Shown: positions 8,474-15,978 of the stretch, piece by piece
Layout of the letters: each line of letters opens with the position of its first letter
Numbering within the stretch: the first letter of the stretch is position 1
From: DAOTWP01 sp034435675
GTDB lineage: Bacteria > Chloroflexota > Anaerolineae > Aggregatilineales > Phototrophicaceae
Direction: 5' to 3'
Assembly (NCBI GenBank): GCA_034435675.1
Contig: DAOTWP010000302.1
Location: forward strand, 1-28,241
DNA length: 28,241 nt
The notes under the pieces: model-generated
Seen by the model: only the letters and a program-made list of their open reading frames with translations
Told to the model about the DNA's origin: nothing
The model's database searches: none
Made by a program: the position numbers and the translations under genes

Positions 8474-8513
8474 GCTATGTGACCGTCGCAAACGCTATGT
8501 GACCGTCGCGAAC
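8474..8513. repeat. 20-bp tandem duplication at the 3' end of rlmI
   Basis: The unit GCTATGTGACCGTCGC plus four bases occurs at 8474-8493 and 8494-8513 with one mismatch (AAAC against GAAC). The second copy contains the last codons and stop of the methyltransferase gene, so the first is an out-of-frame duplicate directly downstream of the stop. It is probably a replication-slippage event. Confidence 0.85.
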
Positions 8514-9739
8514 AGGCATTTAAGATACGCGCCCTCGGCAAACCCAATCGGATGATCCAGCGCGTGCCCGGTGCGGGCGATTTCGCGCAGCGGTTTGCCG
8601 GCGTCAGCAGCGCTGTCCAGCACCATGCCAAAAAAGGCATCCGCCGCAACCCGGCTGGAACACGACGCCATGACCAGAACGCCAGCAGGATTTAGCAGCG
8701 CCAGCCCCAACCGCACCAGCCGTGTATATGCCCCCAGCGCGCGTTCAACTTCGGCGGCGCTTTTGGCAAACGCCGGGGGATCAATGACCACCATGTCAAA
8801 GTGCCGCTCCTCTGCCGCCAACTGCGCCAGCACCGCGAAGGCATCGCCGCTGCGCGTGGTGTGCTGGGCGGCAGCGACGCGGGCATGATCAGCATTCAGC
8901 GCAAAGTTGGCGCGGGCGGCAGCGAGCGCGGGAACGCTGGAATCGATGCTGAGTACGCTGCGTGCCCCGCCGGATGCGGCATAGAGCGAGAAGCCGCCGC
9001 TGTAAGCAAAGACATCCAGCACACTGCGCCCGGCGGCAAGCTGCGCCACCCGTGCGCGGTTGTCGCGCTGGTCGAAGAAGAAGCCTGTTTTGTGCCCGCG
9101 CACGACATCGGCGGCAAACCGCAGCCCGTTTTCCATAAAAACCACGGGCGCACGCGGCGCTGTGCCCAGCAGTGCCTGCCCATCATACAGCAGCGGCGAC
9201 TCTAGTCCCCGGCTGAAACGCAGCACCAGCGCCGCGCCTGTACCACGCAGCCGCGTATCCAGCGCCAGCAGCGCGGGCAGCAGTTCGCGCAGGTGCGGCA
9301 GCCACGCGGTCGAATACAGCTTGAGCACCAGCACATCAGCATAACGGTCAACGATCAGACCGGGCAGCCCGTCATTTTCACCATGCACCAGCCGGAAGCC
9401 GGTGGTCTGTGTTGCCAGCAGCGGCAGGCGGCGTTCGGCGGCGGCGGCAAGGCGCGCGGCGAACCAGGCGCGGTCAATCGGCAGCGGCGTGTTGTGCTGA
9501 AGCACGCGCACCCGCACGGGCGACAGTGGATCGTACAGCCCAACGGCGAGAAAACGGTTGCGATGGTCAAAAATCACCGCGAGGTCGCCGGGACTGCCTG
9601 CGCCGCGCTGCCGGGTGATGGCGCTTTCAAACAGCCAGGGATGCCCGCCGCGCAAAGCATGCTCCCCCGCCGCAGAGATATGCAGCGCCAGCCGTTTGTC
9701 CGATGGCGCAGGTAAATGTGCAAGATCAAGCAGTGTCAT
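8495..9739 (-). CDS. rlmI: 23S rRNA (cytosine-C5)-methyltransferase, RlmI family
   Basis: 414 residues from the ATG at 9739, close to the roughly 400 of E. coli RlmI. The frame continues to a TTG at 9787, but the sequence from MTLLDL onward is what fits the family, so I prefer 9739. An N-terminal PUA-like domain (LHISAAGEHALRGGHPWLF) binds RNA. The Rossmann methyltransferase part has a SAM motif VLDVFAYSGGFSLYA, an acidic strand LSIDSS, motif IV VIDPPAF, and the catalytic cysteine in MASCS (Cys about 360). Known RlmI methylates C1962 of 23S rRNA; the same target is inferred. The gene is alone on its strand, divergent from the uracil glycosylase gene. No strong ribosome-binding site is visible before the chosen ATG. 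Related RlmK/L and RsmB-type enzymes are less likely given the PUA-first layout. Confidence 0.9.
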   Translation of the reverse strand: MTLLDLAHLPAPSDKRLALHISAAGEHALRGGHPWLFESAITRQRGAGSPGDLAVIFDHRNRFLAVGLYDPLSPVRVRVLQHNTPLPIDRAWFAARLAAAAERRLPLLATQTTGFRLVHGENDGLPGLIVDRYADVLVLKLYSTAWLPHLRELLPALLALDTRLRGTGAALVLRFSRGLESPLLYDGQALLGTAPRAPVVFMENGLRFAADVVRGHKTGFFFDQRDNRARVAQLAAGRSVLDVFAYSGGFSLYAASGGARSVLSIDSSVPALAAARANFALNADHARVAAAQHTTRSGDAFAVLAQLAAEERHFDMVVIDPPAFAKSAAEVERALGAYTRLVRLGLALLNPAGVLVMASCSSRVAADAFFGMVLDSAADAGKPLREIARTGHALDHPIGFAEGAYLKCLFATVT

Positions 9740-9806
9740 CGTGTTTTCTGGAATGCTCAGCCCCAACAGCTTCGATTTTAACAGCAATCGTCAGGTTGGC
9801 GGAACC

Positions 9807-9839
9807 CTTTGCCCGTGATGTGGGACTAAACGGGCAAAG
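9807..9839. repeat. Perfect 10-bp inverted repeat in the rlmI-mug divergent region
   Basis: CTTTGCCCGT (9807-9816) pairs exactly with ACGGGCAAAG (9830-9839) across 13 nt. It sits between the divergent starts of rlmI and the mug-like gene, so it could be an operator serving both, or a hairpin in the rlmI leader. There is no T-run to make it a terminator. Confidence 0.55.
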
Positions 9840-9928
9840 CGGGTAAGCAAAAGGATGCGGGGGGCGCATCGGGCGGGACAACACCGCACCGCCCACCATG
9901 TACTTAAGATTTAAAGGAGTAGAGGGCA

Positions 9929-10480
9929 ATGTCTTTACCAGATCACATTGAACCCGGACTGCGTTTGGTCTTTTGTGGCGCTGCATGGGGCAAGCAGACC
10001 CTGCGGACACACAAATATTATAAAGAAGCCACAAACCGTTTCTGGGACGTGTTGTTTGAATTTGGCTTAACGCCGCGCCGCCTGACCCCTGACGAAGACT
10101 ACAAACTGCTGCGTTTTGGCATTGGCTTGCTCGACCTGGGCAGACAGCATTACACGCTGAGCAGCGGACGGCAGATTACCAGCCCCAGCGCCGATGTCAA
10201 GGCGTTCCAGCAGAAAATCCTGATGCACAAACCGCGGGCGCTGGCATTCAACGGCAAAGAAGCGGCGCGCCAGGTCTATGGCGTGGAACATATCGAATAC
10301 GGACGACAGGCACAGATGATCGGCACGACGACCGTGTTCGTGCTGCCGTCAACCTCAGGGCTGGCAAGCCGCTGGTGGGATGCGCGCTGCTGGCAGGAAC
10401 TGAGCGATTTCCTGAAAACCATGCCCTTCAAACCCACGTTCTACAGCATGCCGCTGGCAAAATCGGTGGTCGGGCTGTAG
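9929..10480 (+). CDS. Mug/TDG-family uracil-DNA glycosylase, variant lacking the motif-1 Asn
   Basis: 183 residues, similar in length to E. coli Mug (168). Motif 1 reads GLRLVFCGAAWG (residues about 10-21); E. coli Mug has GINPG here with a catalytic Asn, replaced in this protein by Ala. The following FW (NRFWDVLFEFGLTPRRL) aligns well with Mug. Motif 2 is VLPSTSGLASRWW (from about 138), close to the Mug loop NPSGL that inserts into DNA. Family members remove uracil or thymine from mismatches, or bulky pyrimidine adducts; the substrate here is uncertain. A strong ribosome-binding site, AAAGGAG at 9913-9919, fixes the start. A group of bacterial Mug relatives carries a GTAAG-like motif 1 without Asn, and this protein appears to belong there. 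The gene stands alone between divergent rlmI and convergent lacI-type genes. Confidence 0.85.
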   Translation: MSLPDHIEPGLRLVFCGAAWGKQTLRTHKYYKEATNRFWDVLFEFGLTPRRLTPDEDYKLLRFGIGLLDLGRQHYTLSSGRQITSPSADVKAFQQKILMHKPRALAFNGKEAARQVYGVEHIEYGRQAQMIGTTTVFVLPSTSGLASRWWDARCWQELSDFLKTMPFKPTFYSMPLAKSVVGL

Positions 10481-10492
10481 CCGCCAGCCGTC

Positions 10493-10524
10493 CGCGTGCC
10501 CGCGTGCCCGCGTGCCCGCGTGCC
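10493..10524. repeat. Four perfect tandem copies of an 8-bp unit
   Basis: CGCGTGCC is repeated four times without error in the 54-bp gap between the converging stop codons of the mug-like and LacI-family genes. It is probably a slippage-prone simple repeat. No hairpin with a T-tail is present, so how transcription ends between the two genes is unclear. Confidence 0.9.
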
Positions 10525-10534
10525 CGTCTCCGTT

Positions 10535-11614
10535 TCAGGCGGCGTCAGGCGGGGGCGGCGCACAGGTCCCCCGGACGACCAGTTCCGGCATGACCAGCAC
10601 CCGTGTATCATGCGCGGCTTCGCGGTCTGTAGTGTCCAGCAGGCGCAGCAGCAGATCGAGCGCTGCCTGCGCGATCTGGGCAAGCGGCTGGCGGATCGTG
10701 GTCAGTTCGGGGTAAAACAGCGTGCTGTGCAGTTCATCGTTATACCCCAGAATGGACACATCTGCTGGCACCCGCAGCCCCAATTGCAGCGCGCCCTTGA
10801 ACGCAGCAATCGCAAAACCATCGTTAGCGCAAAAGATTGCTGTCGGCGGGGTGGGCAGTTGCAGCAGCGCCTGGGCGGTTTGCAGCGGCTGTGTTGTCCA
10901 CATCTCGCGGAAATTGGGCGCAAACGGCGTGTAAATCACGTGCTGCATGATGGCGAGGTATTCCGGCGGCAGCGCCAGCCCATGCGCCCGCATCGCCTGC
11001 TGAAAATTCCGCGCGCGTGAATTCTCCTGATTCCAGCGTGTGCTGCCCAGATAGGCAATGCGCCGGTGTCCCAGATCGTACAGGTAGCGCACCGCCAGCC
11101 GCGTTGCCTGTTCATCATCAATATTGACCAGCGGCGGGGGCAAATCCAGCCCGGCACAGACCGACACATACGGTTTGTGCAGCACCTGCAAACTGCGAAT
11201 CGTGGACTGATAATCGAGCACATCGCCCAGCAGCAGCAGCCCGTCAAACAGCAAACTTTGCAACCGCCGAATCTGCGCCTCAATCTGCTCCGGTTCCATC
11301 TCCGGTGTCCCAACCAGCAGTTCCACACCGCGCGCGCGGGCAGCACGCTGGAGTTCCATCGTCAGCAGCGGCAGAAACGTCCCGGCGAGGTTCGGCGTCA
11401 GCGCGCCGATAATGCCCGTGCGGTTGGAACGCAAGGCGGCGGCAAACAGATTCGGTTCGTAACCGAGCTGCTGTGCCGTTTCCAGCACCCGTTCGCGCGT
11501 GCTGTCGCTGATTTTCAGTTCGCCATCCCGGTTGAGAATCCGCGAGACCGTCGTGATCGACACGCCAGCTTCGCGGGCAATGTCCGTAATGCTGATGCCG
11601 GACTTTCGTGCCAT
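10535..11614 (-). CDS. LacI-family transcriptional repressor of the sugar ABC importer
   Basis: 359 residues. The N-terminal HTH is typical (ITDIAREAGVSITTVSRILN, residues about 9-28) with the hinge-proximal stretch GYEPNLFAAALRSNRTGIIG. The periplasmic-binding-protein-like domain follows with LVNIDDEQATRLAVRYLYDLGHRRIAYLG and the late motif ILGYNDELHSTLFYPELTTIRQP, all standard for the LacI/GalR family. The ATG at 11614 has AAAGG about 6 nt upstream. The gene is divergent from the SBP-MalF-MalG operon, and a perfect palindromic operator lies in the shared region, so it most likely represses that operon until a sugar or sugar phosphate binds. The effector cannot be read from the sequence. The C-terminus ends in a short proline-rich tail (APPPPDAA). 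Confidence 0.95.
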   Translation of the reverse strand: MARKSGISITDIAREAGVSITTVSRILNRDGELKISDSTRERVLETAQQLGYEPNLFAAALRSNRTGIIGALTPNLAGTFLPLLTMELQRAARARGVELLVGTPEMEPEQIEAQIRRLQSLLFDGLLLLGDVLDYQSTIRSLQVLHKPYVSVCAGLDLPPPLVNIDDEQATRLAVRYLYDLGHRRIAYLGSTRWNQENSRARNFQQAMRAHGLALPPEYLAIMQHVIYTPFAPNFREMWTTQPLQTAQALLQLPTPPTAIFCANDGFAIAAFKGALQLGLRVPADVSILGYNDELHSTLFYPELTTIRQPLAQIAQAALDLLLRLLDTTDREAAHDTRVLVMPELVVRGTCAPPPPDAA

Positions 11615-11769
11615 GTGTGCCTTTACCCTGTTTCAAGCCAGGACATTCACCGTTGACCCGTAATTTGTGCCTGAACAAGGGGCTTAACGCCCTTGTCTGC
11701 GCACCCGATTGTGGAACTGCGGCAAGATTTTGCCCAGTTTAACACAAACAACGAGTTCTTAGCTGAACT

Positions 11770-11801
11770 TTAACCACGATTTCACACAGCAACGGTATAA
11801 A
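11770..11801 (+). promoter_or_regulatory. Candidate promoter of the sugar importer operon
   Basis: A good -10 element TATAAA (11796-11801) lies about 70 bp before the SBP start. The best upstream match, TTAACC (11770-11775), is 20 bp away, longer than the optimum, so the -35 is weak. The operator at 11810 would then begin around the transcription start, the classic position for a repressor. Confidence 0.4.
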
Positions 11802-11809
11802 TCGCCGGC

Positions 11810-11825
11810 AGTAAAACGTTTTACT
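11810..11825. promoter_or_regulatory. LacI-family operator (perfect 16-bp palindrome)
   Basis: AGTAAAACGTTTTACT is fully palindromic with a central CG step, the hallmark of LacI/GalR-family operators. It lies about 8 bp after the candidate -10 of the SBP gene and in the region shared with the divergent LacI-family gene. The link to that regulator is an inference from position and symmetry. Confidence 0.75.
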
Positions 11826-11872
11826 TCCGCAGGCATCGTCCGATTGGCAACGAAATCAGGAGTGCTCAAGAC

Positions 11873-13156
11873 ATGCGTAAGGCGTTGGGAGTGCTGGTGC
11901 TGCTGGCACTGGTCGGTGTGCTGGGGTTGAGCGCGGTTCAGGCGCAAGAGACCATCACGATTGAATATTGGAACATCAACAATCAGGGTTTTGGGGGTCC
12001 TACCGTTGAGCTGTTGATTGAGCAGTTCGAAGCCGCCAACCCCGGCATTCAGGTGGAGCCGCGCGTGCAGGAAAGCTATCCGGCGCTGGTGCAGAATCTG
12101 GAAACGCAGATTGCGGCGGGCAACCCTCCGGCGCTGGTGCAGATCGGCTGGCCCTACCTGGATTATGTGTACAACAACCTGCCGTATGTGTCGGTGGATA
12201 CACTGGTGGAAACCTGGGGCGGCGACGAATATCTGGCGCAGTTCCCGCAGAACATCCTTGACCTGACCGTCATCGGCGGTTCGCGCGTGGGCATGGCGTA
12301 CTCGCTGTCCAACCCGGTCGTTTATTACAATGCGGATATGTTCATCGCTGCCGGGCTGGATCCGGAAAACCCGCCCAGCACATGGGAAGGCTGGCTGGAA
12401 ATCGCCCCGGCGCTGCAAGAAGCAACCGGTGTCCCGCCGTTCAACTTTGGTTATGGCGCAGATAACTGGATTCTGCAGGCATTCGTCGAAAGCAATGGCG
12501 GGCGCATGCTGGTTTGCGAAAATGGCGAATACCGCACCGGGCTGGGCAGCCCCGAAGCCGCCGCCGGCTTGCAGGCATGGGCAGACGTGATCCTCTCCGG
12601 GCAGTCGATCAACGCCGGTTATAACGACGCCACCCCGGCATTCATCGCCGGCGAAACCGCCACCTATACCTACAGCATCGCCGGTCGCGGTGGCATCCAG
12701 AGCCAGGTTGCATTTGACCTGCGCGCGACGACCTTCCCGCAGTTTGGCGATAACCCGGTGCGCATCCCCGGCGGCGGCAATCTGCTCGTCGTGTTCGCCA
12801 CCGACCCGGCACAGCAGGAAGCCGCCTGGAAGTGGGCGCAGTTCCTGACCTCTGTCGAAGGCTTGTCCGAATGGACGCGCGGGCTGGGTTATGTGCCGCT
12901 GTACCCGGCAGTGCTGGAAGAACCCGCTTACGCCGAATTCATCGCCGAAAACCCGATTCAGCAGGTTGGCAACAGCCAGTTGGACCGCATGGTGCGCTGG
13001 ACGTCGTTCCCCGGTCCAAACGGGCTGGCAGCCGGTGACGCCGCCTTCCGCGCCACCCAGGCAGCGCTGAGTGGCGAACAGACCGCCGCCGATGCGCTGG
13101 CAGCCGCCACCGAAGAAATCAACGGGCTGATTGCCGGGCAGGCGTGCAGCGAATAA
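11873..13156 (+). CDS. Carbohydrate ABC transporter substrate-binding protein (family 1 SBP)
   Basis: 427 residues, typical of the MalE/UgpB cluster. A signal peptide covers about residues 1-25 (RKALGVLVLLALVGVLGL, cleavage near VQA-Q); there is no lipobox cysteine, so it is probably not a lipoprotein, or is anchored in some other way. The mature start ITIEYWNI and later motifs (YPALVQNLETQIAAGNPPALVQIGWPYLDYVYNN; VVYYNADMFIAAGLDPENPPSTWEGW) fit sugar-binding SBPs; Trp and Tyr residues probably stack on the sugar. It is the first gene of a three-gene importer, with CAGGAG about 10 nt before the ATG and a LacI-type operator upstream. Glycerol-3-phosphate or an oligosaccharide are both possible substrates; the sequence does not decide. 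Confidence 0.93.
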   Translation: MRKALGVLVLLALVGVLGLSAVQAQETITIEYWNINNQGFGGPTVELLIEQFEAANPGIQVEPRVQESYPALVQNLETQIAAGNPPALVQIGWPYLDYVYNNLPYVSVDTLVETWGGDEYLAQFPQNILDLTVIGGSRVGMAYSLSNPVVYYNADMFIAAGLDPENPPSTWEGWLEIAPALQEATGVPPFNFGYGADNWILQAFVESNGGRMLVCENGEYRTGLGSPEAAAGLQAWADVILSGQSINAGYNDATPAFIAGETATYTYSIAGRGGIQSQVAFDLRATTFPQFGDNPVRIPGGGNLLVVFATDPAQQEAAWKWAQFLTSVEGLSEWTRGLGYVPLYPAVLEEPAYAEFIAENPIQQVGNSQLDRMVRWTSFPGPNGLAAGDAAFRATQAALSGEQTAADALAAATEEINGLIAGQACSE

Positions 13157-13195
13157 CGCCGCCCTGCGCAAACATCTGAAATTCTGTCATTCGTC

Positions 13196-13228
13196 CCGCA
13201 GGGGTATGCCGCCGGTGTGCCCCTGCGG
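13196..13228 (+). promoter_or_regulatory. GC-rich hairpin between the SBP and permease genes
   Basis: CCGCAGGGG (13196-13204) pairs perfectly with CCCCTGCGG (13220-13228) around a 15-nt loop, inside the 151-bp gap after the SBP gene. There is no T-tail. In many importers such hairpins protect the SBP part of the mRNA and lower permease expression, giving excess SBP; that role here is an inference. Confidence 0.6.
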
Positions 13229-13307
13229 TGGGCGTTGTGCCAGGCAGCACAGCACCCTGATCGCCCATCACCCCGCAGACACCTGATAAAACGGGAGATT
13301 TCCTGAA

Positions 13308-14264
13308 ATGCAGGAGACACTGCCAACAACCGCCGCTGCCGAGATCGCAGCCGCCACCCGCACACAACCCCGCACGCAGCGGCGCTGGCTGCGCCGGGCA
13401 GCACCCTATCTGTACATCGCGCCCGCGCTGCTCGCCATTGGGCTGTTTGTTTATGTTCCGCTGCTGCGCACGGTGCAGCTCAGCTTTTATCAGGGCAACC
13501 TGCTCAACCCGATGCGCCTCTATGTCGGGCTGGATAACTACACCACCACACTGAGCAGCCCGTTGTTTCATGAAGTGCTGTTTAACAGCGCCCTGTATAT
13601 TGTCTTTGCGCTGATCGGCTCAGTGCTGGTGCCGGTCTCGCTGGCATTCCTGACGCTGCAACTGGCAGACCGCGAGGTGGACTTTTACCAGTCAGCGCTG
13701 TTCCTGCCGACGGTGATTGCCTTTAACGTTGTCGTGCTGATCTGGGCATTCTTCTTTCTGCCCACACCCAACGGCTTATTCAACCGGGTGCTGGGGCTGC
13801 TTGGGCAGCCGCCCAGCGACTGGCTCAAGGATAACATTCTGGCACTGCCGAGTATCGCGCTGATCGCCAACTGGAAGCTGATGGGCTTTCATTTTCTGCT
13901 TGCTATCGCCGGGCTAAAGGCAATCCCGCGCGAATATCTGGAAGCCGCCTATGTGGATGGCGCGCACGGCTGGTCGCTGATCCGCCGCATTGTGCTGCCG
14001 CTGTTTTCGCCAACCCTGCTGTTTCTGGTCATTATCACGCTGATCAGCGCGCTGGACGCCGTGTTCACGCCGATCCGCGTGATGACCGAAGGCGGTCCTA
14101 ACAACGCCACCAATAACCTGATGTACGCCATCTTCTCCGAAGGCTTCCGCTTCTTCCGCACCGGGCAGGCAGCAGCGCTCTCGGTACTTTTGATTGTCGT
14201 TTTCGGCGGCTTGATCTACTGGCAGTACCGTCTGCTGGACCGGAGGGTGAGTTATGAGCGCTAG
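13308..14264 (+). CDS. Sugar ABC transporter permease, MalF/UgpA type
   Basis: 318 residues with about six TM helices: the first at about residues 34-54 (YLYIAPALLAIGLFVYVPLL), the last near the C-terminus (ALSVLLIVVFGGLIYW). The EAA loop that docks the ATPase is visible as EYLEAAYVDGAHGWSLIRRIVLPLFSP. An N-terminal cytoplasmic tail of about 30 residues rich in Thr, Ala and Arg precedes TM1. GGGAG lies 10 nt before the ATG. The gene follows the SBP by 151 bp and overlaps the next permease by 11 bp. It pairs with that permease to form the membrane channel. No ATPase gene is present, so a shared MsmX/UgpC-type ATPase encoded elsewhere is likely. Confidence 0.94.
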   Translation: MQETLPTTAAAEIAAATRTQPRTQRRWLRRAAPYLYIAPALLAIGLFVYVPLLRTVQLSFYQGNLLNPMRLYVGLDNYTTTLSSPLFHEVLFNSALYIVFALIGSVLVPVSLAFLTLQLADREVDFYQSALFLPTVIAFNVVVLIWAFFFLPTPNGLFNRVLGLLGQPPSDWLKDNILALPSIALIANWKLMGFHFLLAIAGLKAIPREYLEAAYVDGAHGWSLIRRIVLPLFSPTLLFLVIITLISALDAVFTPIRVMTEGGPNNATNNLMYAIFSEGFRFFRTGQAAALSVLLIVVFGGLIYWQYRLLDRRVSYER

Positions 14265-15096
14265 AATCGGGGGCAGCCGCTGGGGCGCGCGCGTGCTGCT
14301 GCTGCTCGCCGCCGCCGCCGTGCTGCTGCCGCTGGTGTATATGTTCGGCATCAGTCTCAAACCGCCGGGAGCGATCTTCGAGAATGTCCTCTCGCCATTC
14401 AGCACATCGCTGACGCTGGAAAATTATGCCAGTGTGCTGGATACCGTCCCGATGCTGCAATATCTGGGTAACAGCCTGGCGTTCTCGCTGGGGGTGGCGT
14501 TCGGGCAGCTTCTGCTGGCGGTTCCGGCGGCATACGCCTTCAGCTATTATCAATTTCGCTTCAAGACCCTGCTGCTGGCGCTGGTGCTGATCAGCCTGAT
14601 GGTGCCATTCGTGGTGACCTATGTGCCCAATTACCTGCTGCTGGCACAACTGCGGTTAATCAACACGCTGCCGGGCATGATCCTGCCGATGCTGGGCGTT
14701 TCGCTGGGGTTTGGCATCTTTCTGCTGCGCCAGCACTTCCTCAGCTTCCAGAAAGAGATTATGGAAGCCTCGATGATCGACGGCGCGAACTCCTGGCAGA
14801 CGCTCATGCGGGTGGTCGCCCCGGCGAATATCTCGGCAATCACCGCCCTGCTGATCTATATCCTGATCAACACCTGGAATCAGTTTATCTGGCCCCTGCT
14901 GATCGGCGGCGGGCGCGTCGAGTCGTACACGCTGACCGTGGGCGTGCACATGTATTTCGTCAATCCGGAGGGCGGCAGCCGCTGGGGGTCAATTATGGCG
15001 GCGTCAATGCTCACCGCGCTGCCCACGCTGGTGATTTATCTGCTGATGCGCAAAGGGATTTTGCGCACATTTACAGAGGGAGCTGTCAAAGGATGA
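14254..15096 (+). CDS. Sugar ABC transporter permease, MalG/UgpE type
   Basis: 280 residues, the usual size for MalG-type permeases, with about six TM helices starting at about residue 12. The EAA loop reads EIMEASMIDGANSWQTLMRVVAPANISA. Motifs before it (LMVPFVVTYVPNYLLLAQL) are also typical. The start lies inside the end of the upstream permease gene (11-bp overlap) with GGAGGGTGAG just before the ATG, so translation is coupled. Its stop overlaps the start of the downstream phosphodiesterase gene by 4 bp (ATGA). Together with the neighbouring permease and SBP it forms a CUT1-like importer; CUT1 is an inference from the SBP and permease types. Confidence 0.94.
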   Translation: MSARIGGSRWGARVLLLLAAAAVLLPLVYMFGISLKPPGAIFENVLSPFSTSLTLENYASVLDTVPMLQYLGNSLAFSLGVAFGQLLLAVPAAYAFSYYQFRFKTLLLALVLISLMVPFVVTYVPNYLLLAQLRLINTLPGMILPMLGVSLGFGIFLLRQHFLSFQKEIMEASMIDGANSWQTLMRVVAPANISAITALLIYILINTWNQFIWPLLIGGGRVESYTLTVGVHMYFVNPEGGSRWGSIMAASMLTALPTLVIYLLMRKGILRTFTEGAVKG

Positions 15097-15893
15097 CCCA
15101 ACAAACGATCGTACTGTTTATTGGGGATATTGTCGGCGAAGCCGGTGTTGCCTATCTGGAAAGCCACCTGCCCGGACTGATCGCGCAGCACCAGCCCGAT
15201 TTTGTCATCGCCAATGCGGAAAATCTGGCGATTAACCACACACCGGGCGCACCCGGCGTCTGCGGCATGACGCCCGACCTGCTGGCGCGGTTGTTCGCGG
15301 CAGGGGTTGATCTGGTCACCGGGGGCAATCACTCGTGGGATGGTCCCTACGGGCAGTCTGTGCATGATGACGACCGCGTGCTGCGTCCGCTGAACGTCAA
15401 CCACGAGTCCCCCGGACGCGGCGCGCGCGTGCTGTCCAAACCGCGTGGGCGGCTGGGTGTGATTAACCTGATCAGCAAAACAGCGCTGGACAACGCCGAA
15501 CCGCCGTTCGCCGCCTACGAGCAGCAGATGCGCGCATGGCAGGGCGCGGTAGACCTGGTGCTGGTCGATTATCACGGGACAGCCGTGTCAGAAAAGCTGG
15601 CATTTGGCTATGCCGCTGCCGGGCAGGTTGCTGCTGTGCTGGGCACACACACACACGTCCCCACCCTCGATTTACGGATTCTGCCGGGGGGCACGGCGTA
15701 TACCAGCGATGTCGGCATGACCGGACCCGGTGACGGCGTGCAGGGCTATGCGCCGGATTATTTCGCCGGGGCAATGCGCGGCAGCCCTGATCCGTCGAAG
15801 TTCACCTTTGCCAGTGGTGCTGTGGAACTGGGCGCGGTGCTGGTTACCTGCGATGGCAGCCAGGCGGTCAGCATTGCACGCATCAGCCGCTAA
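15093..15893 (+). CDS. YmdB/TIGR00282-family metallophosphoesterase
   Basis: 266 residues, the family size. All metal-site motifs are present: GDIVGEAG (Asp 12), NAEN (Asn 41, Glu 43), GGNHSWD (Asn 79, His 80), DYHG (His 161) with TAVSEK after it, GTHTHVPTLD (His 186, His 188), and SDVGMTGP. Characterised members (B. subtilis YmdB, Deinococcus DR1281) are di-metal phosphodiesterases acting on cyclic nucleotides. The second motif is DYHGTAVSEK, where most members have DfHAE: Gly and Thr replace Ala and Glu, a small deviation. The start overlaps the permease stop (ATGA), so it is translationally coupled to the importer. Such coupling suggests a role linked to the imported compound or to its signalling, but the usual neighbours of ymdB (rny, recA) are absent. 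Confidence 0.92.
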   Translation: MTQQTIVLFIGDIVGEAGVAYLESHLPGLIAQHQPDFVIANAENLAINHTPGAPGVCGMTPDLLARLFAAGVDLVTGGNHSWDGPYGQSVHDDDRVLRPLNVNHESPGRGARVLSKPRGRLGVINLISKTALDNAEPPFAAYEQQMRAWQGAVDLVLVDYHGTAVSEKLAFGYAAAGQVAAVLGTHTHVPTLDLRILPGGTAYTSDVGMTGPGDGVQGYAPDYFAGAMRGSPDPSKFTFASGAVELGAVLVTCDGSQAVSIARISR

Positions 15894-15909
15894 CCCCGGT
15901 ACAAAACGC

Positions 15910-15944
15910 GCCGCTCAGGTCATGTGATGTGGATCCTGAGCGGC
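15910..15944. terminator. Hairpin between the importer operon and the convergent small gene
   Basis: GCCGCTCAGG (15910-15919) pairs perfectly with CCTGAGCGGC (15935-15944) around a 15-nt loop, between two converging genes. On the minus strand the stem is followed by CGCGTTTTG, a short T-run; on the plus strand there is none. It may act as a weak bidirectional terminator or mRNA end stabiliser. Confidence 0.5.
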
Positions 15945-15978
15945 ACGTTGACCAACAGTATGGAGTTGTTGTGCGCGC

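Noticed and set aside
11759..13171. Minus-strand 470-codon frame opposite the SBP gene
   Set aside because: It is a shadow; the plus-strand SBP has a signal peptide, a ribosome-binding site and family motifs.
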